Assembly (NCBI GenBank): GCA_022575985.1
Contig: JAKSXM010000272.1
Span: 29,281,501 to 29,345,500 of the forward strand
From: Anagrus nilaparvatae
Lineage: Eukaryota; Arthropoda; Insecta; Hymenoptera; Mymaridae
Direction of reading: 5' to 3'
DNA: 64,000 nucleotides
The translations under genes and the position numbers were made by a program. Below, one piece after another: positions 1 to 11,123 of this stretch. The notes beneath the pieces are model-generated. The model was not told the origin of the DNA and searched no databases. It worked only from the letters and a program-made list of their open reading frames with translations. Every line of letters begins with the position of its first letter. Positions within the stretch are counted from its first letter, which is position 1.

Positions 1-679
1 GCCGATTCCGCCGAAAACCAATTTCCATGAGGTTTCTGCTAAGTCCTTTCGTACGTTAAGCTGAGGTGTGTAAAGTGGGAGTCCAAAGCACAGTCGAATA
101 CAAGGGATATGTCATAAATTTTTGACGTTTGATTTCCTCCGAGTTTGGAGCACGAATCAAAGTCTAGAGCTGGATGGCTCAGACCGATCCCCATACTAAT
201 AATTACGTGTGCATTTACGTGTTATTCGTATCGTGACTGGTGCAAGCCGCCCAGATCTAAGTCAAACTATCCCCGCATGGTCAAACATTCCTTGAAAAAC
301 TTGGTATTAAGTAGTATCTCTGGTTTTAAATACAACCAAGGTCAACGGTTTTTTTTTAATTTTACCACAAAGAAATTCCTTTTTTGTTGGCTTGATTCTT
401 TTAATACCAAATGACTTTAAATTATTCACTTTGAAGTTCCATAATCTTTGTTAATGAAAACTCTAGATGTCGTCAATTACGTACCTACGTACCTAAATTG
501 CTGGAGCTTAATTCACATTATATGTTTTATATGATAAAATTAAAGATGAATTTTAAATGAAAAAATTGTTTTAAAAAAAAACTCGAAAAAAACAAGATGA
601 TTGTATGCTCAAATGATATTGGAATTATAGAGAATCTTATCATAAGTGTAATCCAAAATCAATTTATACAATAAAATTT
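1..679. other. Unassigned non-coding DNA
   Basis: AT-rich sequence with no exon I can recognise. The 89-codon open frame from position 145 has no domain, signal peptide or splice context that supports it. The first ~300 bases are less AT-rich than what follows and could be part of a repeat cut by the window edge. If odorant receptor A has its first two exons close by, this is where they might be expected, but the N-terminal signature seen in receptor B (GLWPG) is absent. Confidence 0.4.
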
Positions 680-1050
680 TAAGGCGATGCTTAATAAAAA
701 CTCGTAGAAAAAAAACAATTATAAGATAAAAAATAATTTCACTGAAGAGATTTTGAACAAGACGCTTTGGAAAATTTACAAGAAAATAGATGTTTTTTTT
801 TTAGAATTTTAGGTATATTCTGGTGTCGCGAGGCAAGAAACCTAGAGCCGAAAAATTGCGGGGCCATTTTTCATTTCTTTTTCTCTTTTTCTAAATTTTC
901 TAATTCTCATTCTATTTGTCAAATCTGGTTGGATTGTATACAATTAACAAATTGTATACAGTCATTTTCGTATACTTTTTTTTGGTTTAAAATCCTGTAT
1001 ACATATTGTATACTCGTTCTATCATTGTTTTTATATGGGCCATTTTCAAA
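680..1050. repeat. Truncated copy of the TTGTATAC palindromic repeat
   Basis: This stretch matches about half of the large palindrome at 47559-49159, in the orientation of its right arm. Shared features in order are a GGAAAATTT/AAATAGATG block, a block around CGAGGCAAGAAACC, a run of TTTCTCTTTTTC, and the terminal series of TTGTATAC motifs ending in TTTTTATATGGGCC. Only one arm is present, so this copy cannot form the large hairpin. It lies just left of the 4.7-kb insertion. The overlapping 123-codon open frame is not a gene. Confidence 0.6.
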
Positions 1051-1144
1051 GACTCCTTATAGAATGTGTATCCTAACTCTCCATAATCCTAAAATGCTTA
1101 AGAGTGGATTAAATTCATCCCACCGCGATCCAAGTTAGTGTTCA

Positions 1145-1584
1145 TGTACCGTAGGAAACTGATTTGATTTGTATAGTGTGGCAAAATAAAAAATACTTTT
1201 AATTGTGATATTGAAATTTTATTGCGTTCTGCTTGAGTTACAAAGGCAGACTAATTATTTATCAAAATTTCTATGGATTATTCATCTCTTGACGTTTTAT
1301 TGTGTAAGAGAAAGAAGTTCTCAATATAAGCAATTTGCATACGTCAAAAGAAGAAGCCAATACATAAATACTTCGTTACAAAAAAATAAGGCACTCAAAT
1401 TGCCAAATAAATATGAGATTATGCTTACAATGTATTGTATTAAAGATGCAAAATAATAAATATAATACATATGAATAATACAAAAATTATGTTATTTACT
1501 ATCGATAAAAATATAGTGCGTCATTTTATTTAAAAATATAAATTCTAATATGTAAAGTTAGTTATTTTCCGTTCCTACGGAACA
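1145..1584. repeat. Left terminal 440-bp direct repeat (LTR-like)
   Basis: Same length as the repeat at 5408-5847 and, by eye, near-identical; the 83-codon open frame inside is unchanged between the two. It starts TGTACC and ends GGAACA. An AATAAA-like string lies about 45 bases from the start. The open frame has no recognisable domain and is best seen as a by-product of the repeat. Confidence 0.85.
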
Positions 1585-3669
1585 TACTCCCCCCTTTGAG
1601 AGGTTACTCTCAAAAATATAGTTTAAAAATTTTCTTTTATGATCTTAAATATATATATGAGCGTTTTGAAGTTCTATCTGTCTTGATAACCCAATAATAG
1701 CGATGTTCAGTTACTTGCTTTGCGTACAATTGTAGCAAAATGATTTTGTTGATTTAAGTTTCTGAGTTAGTGCGAGGCTTATGTTCTAAGTTTTTGAGTT
1801 GAATTTCTTCTTGAAACTTCAGTTAACTGGTTTAAGCAGTTTGCAAAGGGATGGCCAATATGATCAGAGCCTTTTGCTTAGACTCATTTAAAATAATAAA
1901 TAGTTTATAGCTCAAAAACAATTAAATAAGAAATTTAAATTATTATTAAAATGTAATAAATTATTGATTTATATAATTGTGAAAATCTGAAAGAAAAAGT
2001 TTGAAAATTTTAAAATATTTACGAAATTTTGTTTTATGATCTCATGAATAGCCATTGTAAATGTTTCTAAAATTTTGGCTTCAGAATATTTTAATTTCAA
2101 ATTCTTATTACCATTTGAAATCCGGCTTCATAAAAATTGTAGTTTGCGATAAAATAACCGAAAAATTTGTATCTCAATATATTAATATATTTTGCATAAT
2201 TTCATTTAAAATGCAAAATACATACGATTTAAAAAATATATTAGTATGAAAATAGGGAATTTGCGAATATGAGCATTGGCAACCCTAAAGCAAAAGGCTT
2301 AATTATGTACTGACAATTAAATATTTTAGATTGTAACATTTTTTTTTTTTTATCTGACATTGTTTTTTAAAAAATTTAGAATGCCTTGAGTGAAATTACA
2401 TTATTTGTTTAACGCAAATTTTTAATCAACTTGAATATTTTTCTATTCTGAAATCTATATTTTCTGTTATAAGTTCCATATTGCTGTAAATGTTACTAAA
2501 TTATGTTCATACGTAAACGTAATTATTAAATTTTTATGTTTTTATTAAATTAAAGAAACGTTTTTAGTAATCGTAATAATAAATAAAAAATATAAATTAG
2601 ATTTATCTTTCAATACGCTAAACGTAATTTTACTAAAATTACCATTATGTAAATTATTAAAATTAATATTGTTGAATTGCGCCTATTAATATTGCTGCGT
2701 TTTTAGGAAACGTGTGATCTTATAAGGTGAAATTTTACTCGATTCATGGAGTGCATTATTGTTAATCTGCATTTTATTGTGTAGTATTTATAATTTAATT
2801 CCTATAAATGCATGAATCATTATAAAATCCCGTTTTTTTTTTGTTGTTGAAAAATCGTCGATAAATTTTGAATTTTTTACGAGTATAGCTTATAGAAGGT
2901 AGATGTGTCATTATTTTTATACGTTTATTATACTTTAAATGTTTATGATTGAAACATTAAATTGCTAGAATGTATGAACCTTCAAAATGGCGATGCACTT
3001 GAAATGTGGTTCACATATTCATGAATATTTAGCTTTTGCGCGTTTGAGATGCACAAGTATGTTCTGCTGACTATGCAGTTAAATGTAGCTTGCTTTTCTC
3101 TGCAGCAAAAAGCGTAAGTATGCCCAAGCTGTACAAACTCTTCAAACTTATGTGAATGTGGCTCGTATGTAGCTAGGTATTACGCATACTTATTAATGCA
3201 AATATTCATCTTTAATATTTTGTATTATTGTTGTGTGAATATTATACCCTTAGGTAATTAAAATTCGCCCAAGCATAAAACCTTAATAAATGATAAATGC
3301 ATCTTTTTTATATAAGTATTATAGATGCTAAAATTATGAATTCCTATTCTAATATTTCTGAAACCCTATAAAATTAATTTACAAAATTATGTCTTGCTAT
3401 TATTATGAAACTTTTTCAAACGGATTGAATTTTATTTCAGTTAATTAAAAAACAACGAAATTTGATTATGTCAAATATTGTATGAAAAATATTAAATTAT
3501 AAAAATTTAGCGTAAATAATATGATTATTATCGATACTTTAATATATTCGTTACATTAAAAATTTAATTATTGCGCACTAGAATTATTTATATAAAATAT
3601 TATTTTTAACTTCCAAATATACTACATTATTACTATATTAAATATTCTGTATTAACGTATCAAATTTGA

Positions 3670-3990
3670 GTTTATAAAGATCCTATAACCTTTTCTGTTC
3701 ATCAAGGTCATTATCAAAAACTTATAACTGGTTTAAGTTTTCATACAACCAACGATCATGGAAGTTGTTCACTTATAACAGTTTTAAAGTATACTTCCTA
3801 ATTATTATAAGCCCTAAAACCGAAATTACAATAATTCCCAGTTGTCCTAAGTCTATAAACCTAAAGTATTCTAAGTTCTTGTTCTCATCACACCTACCAA
3901 ATTATTCTAAGTTCTTAAATCGAAAATATTTTAAGTCCATTTCTCTCCCCTTGCCAAGCGGAACTTTTTCAAACACCCAATCCAATGAAT
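3670..3990 (-). repeat. Diverged copy of the AACATGGAAC / GGGACTTAGAATAAT repeat inside the insertion
   Basis: Read on the minus strand this contains the elements of the family seen tandemly at 22950-23719: a CATGG core near 3760, a degenerate AACCGGTT-type block (ACTGGTTTAAGT) and several ~25-bp phrases of the form GACTTAGAATA. Finding an old dispersed repeat inside the insertion shows that at least part of its interior is captured genomic DNA rather than retroelement coding sequence. Confidence 0.5.
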
Positions 3991-5407
3991 TTGTTCCAAG
4001 TTGATAAACTAATTAACTATTTTAGAAGTTACCCTAATTGTACAAATAAAACGTAAATACTTATTTTAAGAAAATTAAATCTTTTAATTAGTATTATCAT
4101 GTAACAATAATTAAAAGCTGTCGTTAAAAACGGGAAGAGCGAAGAAAGCCATTACACGTATAAATATGACTTTAGAAGTATTCGATTCTAACTAAAATAT
4201 ATTCAGCTCAGTGGTATTCAGGTTTGCAATATAAAAATTATTTAATCGATAGTACTTCTAAAACATAACAACAAAATTGGAATTTTTTTCGGTATGAGGT
4301 AGAGCTTCGCTCTATAAAACATATCCGTAAAAACGATCCAAATGTTTGGCTTTTACGCTAGATTTAAAATAATTTGTTTATGAAAGTAAATACTGATTAT
4401 AAAAAATTTAATTTTGTAAATAGTTTATGATTTTTCGGGTAACTTTGATATATCCATGTAAAAGACTAATATCGGTAAAGTATTTCTTACCCGTAGGCTG
4501 TAACTACCAATTTTTTAATAAATATTCGATAAGACATTTTAAATTTTGAAAATATGATTTTCGCGAGTAAATTAAAACATAAAAATAATGCAAAATTTTG
4601 TCTTTTTATTACGTTTTATTTATGCAATAATGTTATATTGATATTTTTACGTGGTTGAACGATACGAAATTTGAAATGCTTTATTTTTTCTGCGCCTTTT
4701 TAATAAATAAATTTAAAAATAGCAATATCTTAAAAAATCAGAATATGCTCAATTTATGTATGAAAATACATGTCGAATTCTTTCGATTGACATTCAATGT
4801 TTCTTTTTGGTTATTAATGATTTTTAATAAAAGTAATATTTTAAAGTAATAAAAAATCAAAATGAAAAAGAAATGTTAAATATTCCGCTTGTAATTATTT
4901 TGAATGCTTTTTACATTTAAGTTAATCATACTATTGATTTGATATTAATATTTGACATCAAAATTGATTTACAGCAACATAGAACTTTTACAAATAAGTA
5001 TTGGAAGATTCCTATTGTAATAAGCGTACTTACAAGTATTTCCTTTATATTTTACAAAATTTGATCACATAATTTTTAAGCTCATGTGCAACAATACAAT
5101 AATTATTTTACCTGACACATAAATATGTGAGACGCACTATATTGAAAAATCAAGACTATTAATTTATATTTACATAGAAATAATTATGAAGATTAAATAT
5201 TATTTAAAAATAAAATTAATGCATATACATCTTTTACAACATAGAAATAATGAAGTTTTTAAAGTCAATTGCTTTTTAAGCTTAAACACTGCTAAGTCTT
5301 AATAATTTTTGATATTTATCACTATTTGTTAATATAATTATTTGTCGAATATTGTTTAATACTGTTCTAACTTTACATAACTACCTCACAGGATTAGCAC
5401 CAAAAAA

Positions 5408-5847
5408 TGTACCGTAGGAAACTGATTTGATTTGTATAGTGTGGCAAAATAAAAAATACTTTTAATTGTGATATTGAAATTTTATTGCGTTCTGCTTGAG
5501 TTACAAAGGCAGACTAATTATTTATCAAAATTTCTATGGATTATTCATCTCTTGACGTTTTATTGTGTAAGAGAAAGAAGTTCTCAATATAAGCAATTTG
5601 CATACGTCAAAAGAAGAAGCCAATACATAAATACTTCGTTACAAAAAAATAAGGCACTCAAATTGCCAAATAAATATGAGATTATGCTTACAATGTATTG
5701 TATTAAAGATGCAAAATAATAAATATAATACATATGAATAATACAAAAATTATGTTATTTACTATCGATAAAAATATAGTGCGTCATTTTATTTAAAAAT
5801 ATAAATTCTAATATGTAAAGTTAGTTATTTTCCGTTCCTACGGAACA
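5408..5847. repeat. Right terminal 440-bp direct repeat (LTR-like)
   Basis: Second copy of the 1145-1584 repeat in the same orientation, ending immediately before GTTCA, which also precedes the left copy. Neither copy has a target duplication of its own. Only the pair does, which supports a single insertion event. Confidence 0.85.
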
Positions 5848-5951
5848 GTTCATCTAATTTTCATTTTGGAGAGCCTGGCACTCATGATATATTATGACTA
5901 ATTTATTTTGAATTTGATTTTATGTATATTGATTATATTTTTTATATGCAG

Positions 5952-8900
5952 CTGAAATTGATTTATGACGATATCAAAAAGCACTGGGAACAATATCAAT
6001 ATTCTTTAGACGAGTGCAAAATTTTATATAAATCATCCAATATTGGAAAAAAAATGTGTTTATTTTACGTGAGTAAGTAAAAGTGTAATAATTATCAATG
6101 TATAATATTTAAAATCCAAATACTTTTTATTAATTTCATGTTTTTAGTTACAACATATATAGCAGTAATTTTGTTTATATTAACACCGATGGTATCTCCA
6201 ATTCTTGATATATTTGTCCCTCTAGATACACCTAGAACGAAGATACCTTTATTTTTAATAGAATTTTTTATTGATGAACAAAAATATTATTATGTCATTT
6301 ATATAATTTCAAGCATTTTTAGCATACTTCAAGTTTTTATCATTGCTTCATTTGATTGCTTACTTGCTGGTATAACACAACATTCAGAGGGATTAATAAA
6401 TATATTGAAGTAATTATTTTTAATATTACTTATTTTCTACTAAACTGCTACTCAAGATTAGATTATTTCTGTAGGAATAGTACATTTTTGTAGTGCTGAG
6501 TTTATAATATATAAGCGTTTCGTTTTTATATATAATTTTTTATAAAAGGCTGGAAGAGGCATGGTTGCGAAGGAAGTTTATAAACGAAAGACAGGGTTCT
6601 GACGGGCTGACACGCTCAACCATGCCTATAACAGCGTTTTGTAGTAACTTGTTACTATAATATATAGTATTTTTAAATGGGTCCTAGAAATGTTTGTTTT
6701 GGAAAATGCGACAAATTATAGGATTTGTACATAAACTCCCAGATCTGATCTTCGAATCGCGCTCTAGGTTTGCACAATGGTTAATACTTATCAAATATCC
6801 TCTCAACCACTAGCTCAGGTCTCAATATGCTTTCTTGCCATCGTAGTGAATTTTTAATATTTTGGCCATTTTTAGATCCTAAAATGACCAATTTTCGTTT
6901 TATTCATAAAATCGATACAAAAGCGTTAAAAAAAATCCAAAAGACATGATCGATTGGAAAGAGTTATAGATTTAACTTATTTTTCTTTTCCTTTTATGTT
7001 ATAAAAACATGGAGAAAATTTGAGGCCGATCCGATGACCCGACCTGCCCACTATTGCTGTTTTGGCAAAGAAAGACTCGTAAAAATTTGTAAAAATTTTT
7101 AACGTAAAAATTTAGAAAAACATTTTAGAGCAATATTGCCAGGGAAATTTCCCATCGATCAAATTTTTTTTAAACGCTTTTATATCGATTTTAGGAATAA
7201 AATTTTAGGAACCAAAAATGACCAAAATTATAAAAATTTGCAGCGACGACCAGAAAGCATATTAAAAGACCTAAAATTGTACGAGAGAGGATATTTCATA
7301 CTCTGTTTCATAAGTTGAAACCATTGTGCAAACTTAGAGCACGATTCAAAGACCCGATTTGGAAGCTTATGTACAATTCACATGGAATTACATATTATAT
7401 TTAAAAATAAATAAACATTTTTTCAGAAAAATGTGTAAAATTAGCAGAAATTTTAATATTATTTATTTATTACAGATATCAATTTAAAGAAAGTATAGCT
7501 AATTGCCACACACAAGAAGTGAAGCATAAAAAAGTAATTGAGTTTATAATCCAGCATCAGAAAATCCTTGAGTATGTCATAATGTATTTTAAACAATATT
7601 AAAATTAAACATTTTTTTCACATGCAAACGTAAAACTTTGTCCTGTTACAGATTTATTGAAAATGTGTTTGTATTTTTGCAACCAATCGTTGCATTTATA
7701 TTTACCTTAAGTTTCCCTATGTTAAGTATATGCGGAATTGCTGTAAGTTAAATTATTAAATAAGTGAAAAATTTTTAAACTTGCAAATTATAACACAACA
7801 AAATGAAATTACAGATGTTTGGCAGAGATGGAGACTTAGATCAAATAATAAAATTTTTAGTTTATTTTCTAACCGTTCTTGTGCATATGTTTTTCTTCTT
7901 TTACCATAGTCAACGCATTCTCAATGCCAATGAAAATTTCTATTTAAGCATGTAATTATTTTTAATTATTATAACATTTTAAATGTTTCTGTCTCGTATA
8001 TACGATGCTTACTCCAGGCATATCACGGAGAAAGATTGTATAGTTACTGTTTGTTACCAGATTGGGTCTAGTAAAGGTTTTTTGGGTCGCTGATCATAAG
8101 TTTTGGGGTCTTAACTATGAAAAATTGGTGCTTCACCCTTAAAAGAAAAAAAAATACACAACTAAATAAAATTTTTGGTAAATTTCATTACCCAATATTT
8201 TTATGTATAAACATGAAAATATAAAAATATAGAAATTTTATTTTTATGACCAACGTAACCAAATTTAAATATGATTTTTTATTAATTTAACCAATAAATT
8301 GATTAATTTTCAACTAATAGTCACGTAACAGTGTTTCGCCATAGTGTATTAAAATTTCAACAAAAAAAATTTATATTTTTAATATTTTTTGTTTTTTAAA
8401 TAATTAAACGATGTCTAGATATGGTGAATTAGGAGTCTACTGACGAGCCAACATAATACACTATGGTGAAACACAGTTACGTGACTATTAGTTGAAAATT
8501 AACCAATATATTGGTTAAATTAATAAAAAATCAAACATAAAAAATACCTCTTTTAGTGGTAGGTTAGGTTTACGTAAAGCGCCAATTTCTCAAGCGCTAG
8601 GACCTAAAAATTCGTGATCAGCGACCAAAAAAAAAAAATTTGGACACTTAAAGTGCGAATACAAAAAAAATTACCCTTTTTTGGTGTAGTTTTTTCTGAT
8701 TTAAAGGTCAAGTGTTCATTTCTTAAATAAATGACCCCGAAATTTGTGATTATCGACCCAAAAAACCAATACTAGACCAAATCTGGTGATGGCCAGTAAC
8801 TGTACAGACAAAACCATATTTTAAATTATAACAATAATTTTTTTTATTTTATTTTCTTTACGTTTCAAGTCGTTTTGAATAATTTGAGCATGAAAAAATC

Positions 8901-9453
8901 CCTCTTATCAAAAGCTAATGAATCTTTTTTTAGTTGAAGCAAAAAAATTATTTTTAAAAATTGAATTATCTCTAAGAAACCAAGTAAAGTTACCTGATAT
9001 TTAAAAAAAATATATTAAAGGTTTCTAGTTCTAATATTCAAATAAAGATTTAAAAAATTATTTTTCAATAAAATAGTTATAAATATTTTTCTGTAGGAAA
9101 AAGTACTTTTTATCTTGAAATGTACTTGATAATACTAATTTAATTCTTAATTGCAGATTAGAATCTAATTGGAATGAGGCTTCAGTTAAAACCCAGAAGT
9201 TAATACAGATTATTTTAATGAGAACTTCAAAACCAATTGAATTTAAATTTTTCCTTCTTACTGGAGATTTCCCTACTTTCCTTAAGGTATTACATTAATT
9301 TAACATACTTTAAAAACTTTATTTAATTATTTTAAAAATATCTAGATTTTGAAATTGATAATAACTTATTTCTTTACTTTGAGAACAATATCTCTAATGT
9401 CTGAAGTAGGAACAATAACTGAAGATGCTGTATTTTTTAATTACAGCTTTTAA
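5952..9453 (+). CDS. Odorant receptor A, 3' seven exons (7tm_6 family), 5' exons not in view
   Basis: Insect odorant receptors are seven-helix ligand-gated cation channel subunits in the dendrite membrane of olfactory neurons, working with the co-receptor Orco. Seven exons with AG/GT borders join in one open frame of 314 codons: 5952-6072, 6148-6409, 7476-7571, 7652-7742, 7815-7951, 9157-9286, 9346-9453 (stop TAA). Visible marks are the LTPMVSPILD helix, SFDCLLAGITQHSEG in the conserved loop, EFIIQHQKILEF, the cysteine-bearing helix ending CGIA, NANEN, and the C-terminal TYFFTLRTISLMSE. Exon lengths and phases equal those of receptor B exons 3-9. No match to B exons 1-2 occurs between 1 and 5951, so about 90 N-terminal residues lie left of the window or are lost. 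The 4.7-kb insertion sits just upstream. Two introns hold foldback repeats. The frame is intact, so it may still be functional. Confidence 0.9.
6552..6628. repeat. Short inverted repeat in receptor A intron
   Basis: AGGCATGGTTG and its complement CAACCATGCCT are separated by about 45 bases, with CG pairs continuing inside. This can form a stem of about 11 bp. No function is apparent; it could be one end of a small MITE. Confidence 0.45.
6726..7374. repeat. Foldback element in receptor A intron
   Basis: Two arms of about 230 bp (from ~6726 and to ~7374) are imperfect reverse complements. The outer parts pair GCTCTAGGTTTGCACAATGG with CCATTGTGCAAACTTAGAGC. Inner parts pair the ATCGATACAAAAGCG block with its complement near 7175-7195. 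Mismatches are frequent, so the insertion is old. It lies wholly in the intron between the exons ending 6409 and starting 7476. The 60-codon open frame at 7136 is part of the arm and is not a gene. Confidence 0.7.
8039..8806. repeat. Foldback element with nested inner hairpin in receptor A intron
   Basis: The outer arms share AGTTACTG..ACCAGAT and a TTTTTTGGGTCG block. An inner inverted pair, around ACTAATAGTCACGTAACAG (about 8314-8335) and its complement near 8476-8500, extends into matching A/T-rich arms. This is a non-autonomous TIR element occupying most of the 1.2-kb intron between the exons ending 7951 and starting 9157. No transposase remains. Confidence 0.7.
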
Positions 9454-9890
9454 AAATTTTTTTGAAAAATTTTTCTGTTTTTTAAGTAGTGGTTGTAAAA
9501 AAACAGCTATAGATAATTAAGGATGTTGGCTAGAAATTGAAAAAAAGAAACGATATTTTTTTTTGATTTTCCCAGAATTAACTATTTACTATTTAAAATC
9601 ACCCTGTAAAATCTGAAGAATTTTAACCGCCTAGCTTTCAAGTTTTTGGGCCCAAAAGTTGAAATTCGGTACAGGCTCTTATGGAAAACAGAAAAGTATT
9701 ATAAATCGACTTCTAAATATAGGATTTCAAAAAAGTTTTTTTTGTTGAATAAGATTTCCAAAGACGAGTTGACAGAGTTGAAACTGGAGGCATTTGACTA
9801 GTTTTTATTTAATTTGCAAAAAACCAAAAGATCTTGAAGTATGGAAATGTTATGTTATAATTATAAGGATCTAGCAGATATATATTTGAA
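9454..9890. other. Intergenic DNA downstream of receptor A
   Basis: No gene is seen. No canonical polyadenylation signal stands out close to the receptor A stop codon. A TTAAGGATGTTG string near 9519 resembles the edge of the small element at 19361 and may mark a related insertion. Confidence 0.35.
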
Positions 9891-10585
9891 GGAAGATATA
9901 GTATACCCCACCGGAAAATTACTCCATTTTAGAATTAACCATTTAACTTTTGACACATGGTTTCGCCACAATTTTTTTGACCTCGTCTTGCTTTAACACG
10001 AAATATAAAAATTATAATCAAGGTTTGACACAAAATATTTTGACCAGAAATATTTTTCACACAAAAATTTTTGTTATGGATTTTCACACCAATAATATGA
10101 CCACCAGTATCTTTGCCACAAGAAAATTGCATACAAATTAAATTGTAAAATTTTTTTAACATTCGAGAATATTTAACACTTAAATTTTTGACACCAATAA
10201 ATCTTCAAAATTTCTTTTAACCACGTACTATTTTAATGTTTTATTCTTGGTGATCAAAATGAATTCAAAAGATTTATTGGTGTCAAAAATTTATGTATTA
10301 ATTATTGTTGTATGAAGAAAAAAACTTTGTATTTTAATTTGTATGCAGTTTTCTTGTGGCGAAGATTACTGGTATTCATATTATTGGTATGAAAATCAAT
10401 AACAAAAATATTCGTGTGGAAATTATTTTTGGTCAAAATATTTTGTGTCAAACCTTGATTATAATTTTTATATTTCGTGTCAAAGCAAAACGATTTCAAA
10501 AAATTTGTGGCGAAACCATGTGTCAAAAGTTAAATGGTTAATTCTAAAATGGAGTAATTTTCCAGTGGGGTATACTATATCTTCC
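9891..10585. repeat. ~695-bp foldback element
   Basis: Arms of about 275 bp (9891-10165 and 10310-10585) are close reverse complements, starting GGAAGATATAGTATACCCC and ending with its complement. The loop is about 145 bp. Each arm is built from short phrases that recur every ~20-30 bases, such as TTTTGACAC, TTTGCCAC and TTTCACAC, which makes the arms internally repetitive. The four overlapping open frames on both strands here mirror each other because of the symmetry and are not genes. Confidence 0.8.
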
Positions 10586-10754
10586 TATTTGAAGAGTAGT
10601 TTATATATTAAAACAACATGTAGTAAACGTCCTTAAAAGAATTTTATTTTTTTAATACTAGAACTACATAATCTCCCCTTAGCTTTGTCGAAGAAATTAT
10701 TGAAAAGAATTTTGTTAATTTTATTTTTATAATGAATTTTTATAGGACGATCGT

Positions 10755-11085
10755 TTTAATAAAAATGGGTTTTAAAAATTTTAGGAAGAGTTCCTAGATA
10801 TGATGTTTTATAATTATTATATTAACGTTAAGTAATTAGACATAAAATTTTGCATAAAATATTGTCGTAATTTACTTTTTACTTTCGTTATTGTGTACTA
10901 TGTAACACGTGTTTTCTTTACATTGAGAACTGAAAATAGAATAATAGTTATAGATTAACATTTTTTCAATCAATTGTTTTATAGCCAATATTGTACATTA
11001 AGTTATTATTAACTTAACTTTTACCTAATCCTTGAAAACCTTTTCAAATAATACGTAATGTTTAAATATTTTCTTGATGCACCAA
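10755..11085 (+). promoter_or_regulatory. Detached copy of an odorant-receptor 5' flank
   Basis: This block resembles 16822-17155, the sequence directly upstream of receptor B exon 1. Shared phrases in the same order include AAAAATTTTAG, ATATGAT, TTACTTxxGT.., ACACGTGTxTTCTTTACA, TTTTTTCAATCAATT, TTTTATAGCCA, GTACA.TAAGTTA and CTTGAAAAC.TTT.C followed by ATAATACGTA. The similarity stops at about 11085, where LINE sequence begins. It looks like the promoter-side remnant of a third receptor gene whose exons 1-2 now lie at 16193-16525 and, inverted, at 14251-14616. Whether it still drives transcription is unknown. Confidence 0.6.
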
Positions 11086-11123
11086 ATTTTTTTTTCTCCA
11101 TAAAGGAGATGTTTTAAAATTTT

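Larger units (their letters stand above)
1145..5847. mobile_element. Non-coding element with 440-bp terminal direct repeats, LTR-like, 5-bp target duplication
   Basis: Two 440-bp direct repeats (1145-1584 and 5408-5847) enclose 3.8 kb. The outer unit is flanked by GTTCA on both sides (1140-1144 and 5848-5852), as expected of a target-site duplication. Each repeat begins TG and ends CA like an LTR. The termini also form a longer imperfect inverted repeat (TGTACCGTAGGAA against TTCCTACGGAACA). The interior has no gag, protease, RT or integrase frame and no clear primer-binding site or polypurine tract. Right after the first repeat is a perfect 8-bp hairpin, TTTGAGAG-GTTA-CTCTCAAA. The best fit is a LARD-type non-autonomous LTR element. 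The alternative is two TIR elements acting as a composite unit. The near-identity of the repeats suggests a recent insertion, upstream of receptor A's first visible exon. Confidence 0.72.

Noticed and set aside
1205..5719. Duplicated 83-codon protein in the 440-bp repeats
   Set aside because: Its identity simply follows from the repeat identity, and it has no domain or codon signature; kept as repeat content only.
9935..10541. Four overlapping open frames on both strands
   Set aside because: They are mirror images produced by the foldback arms, have no domains and overlap each other.
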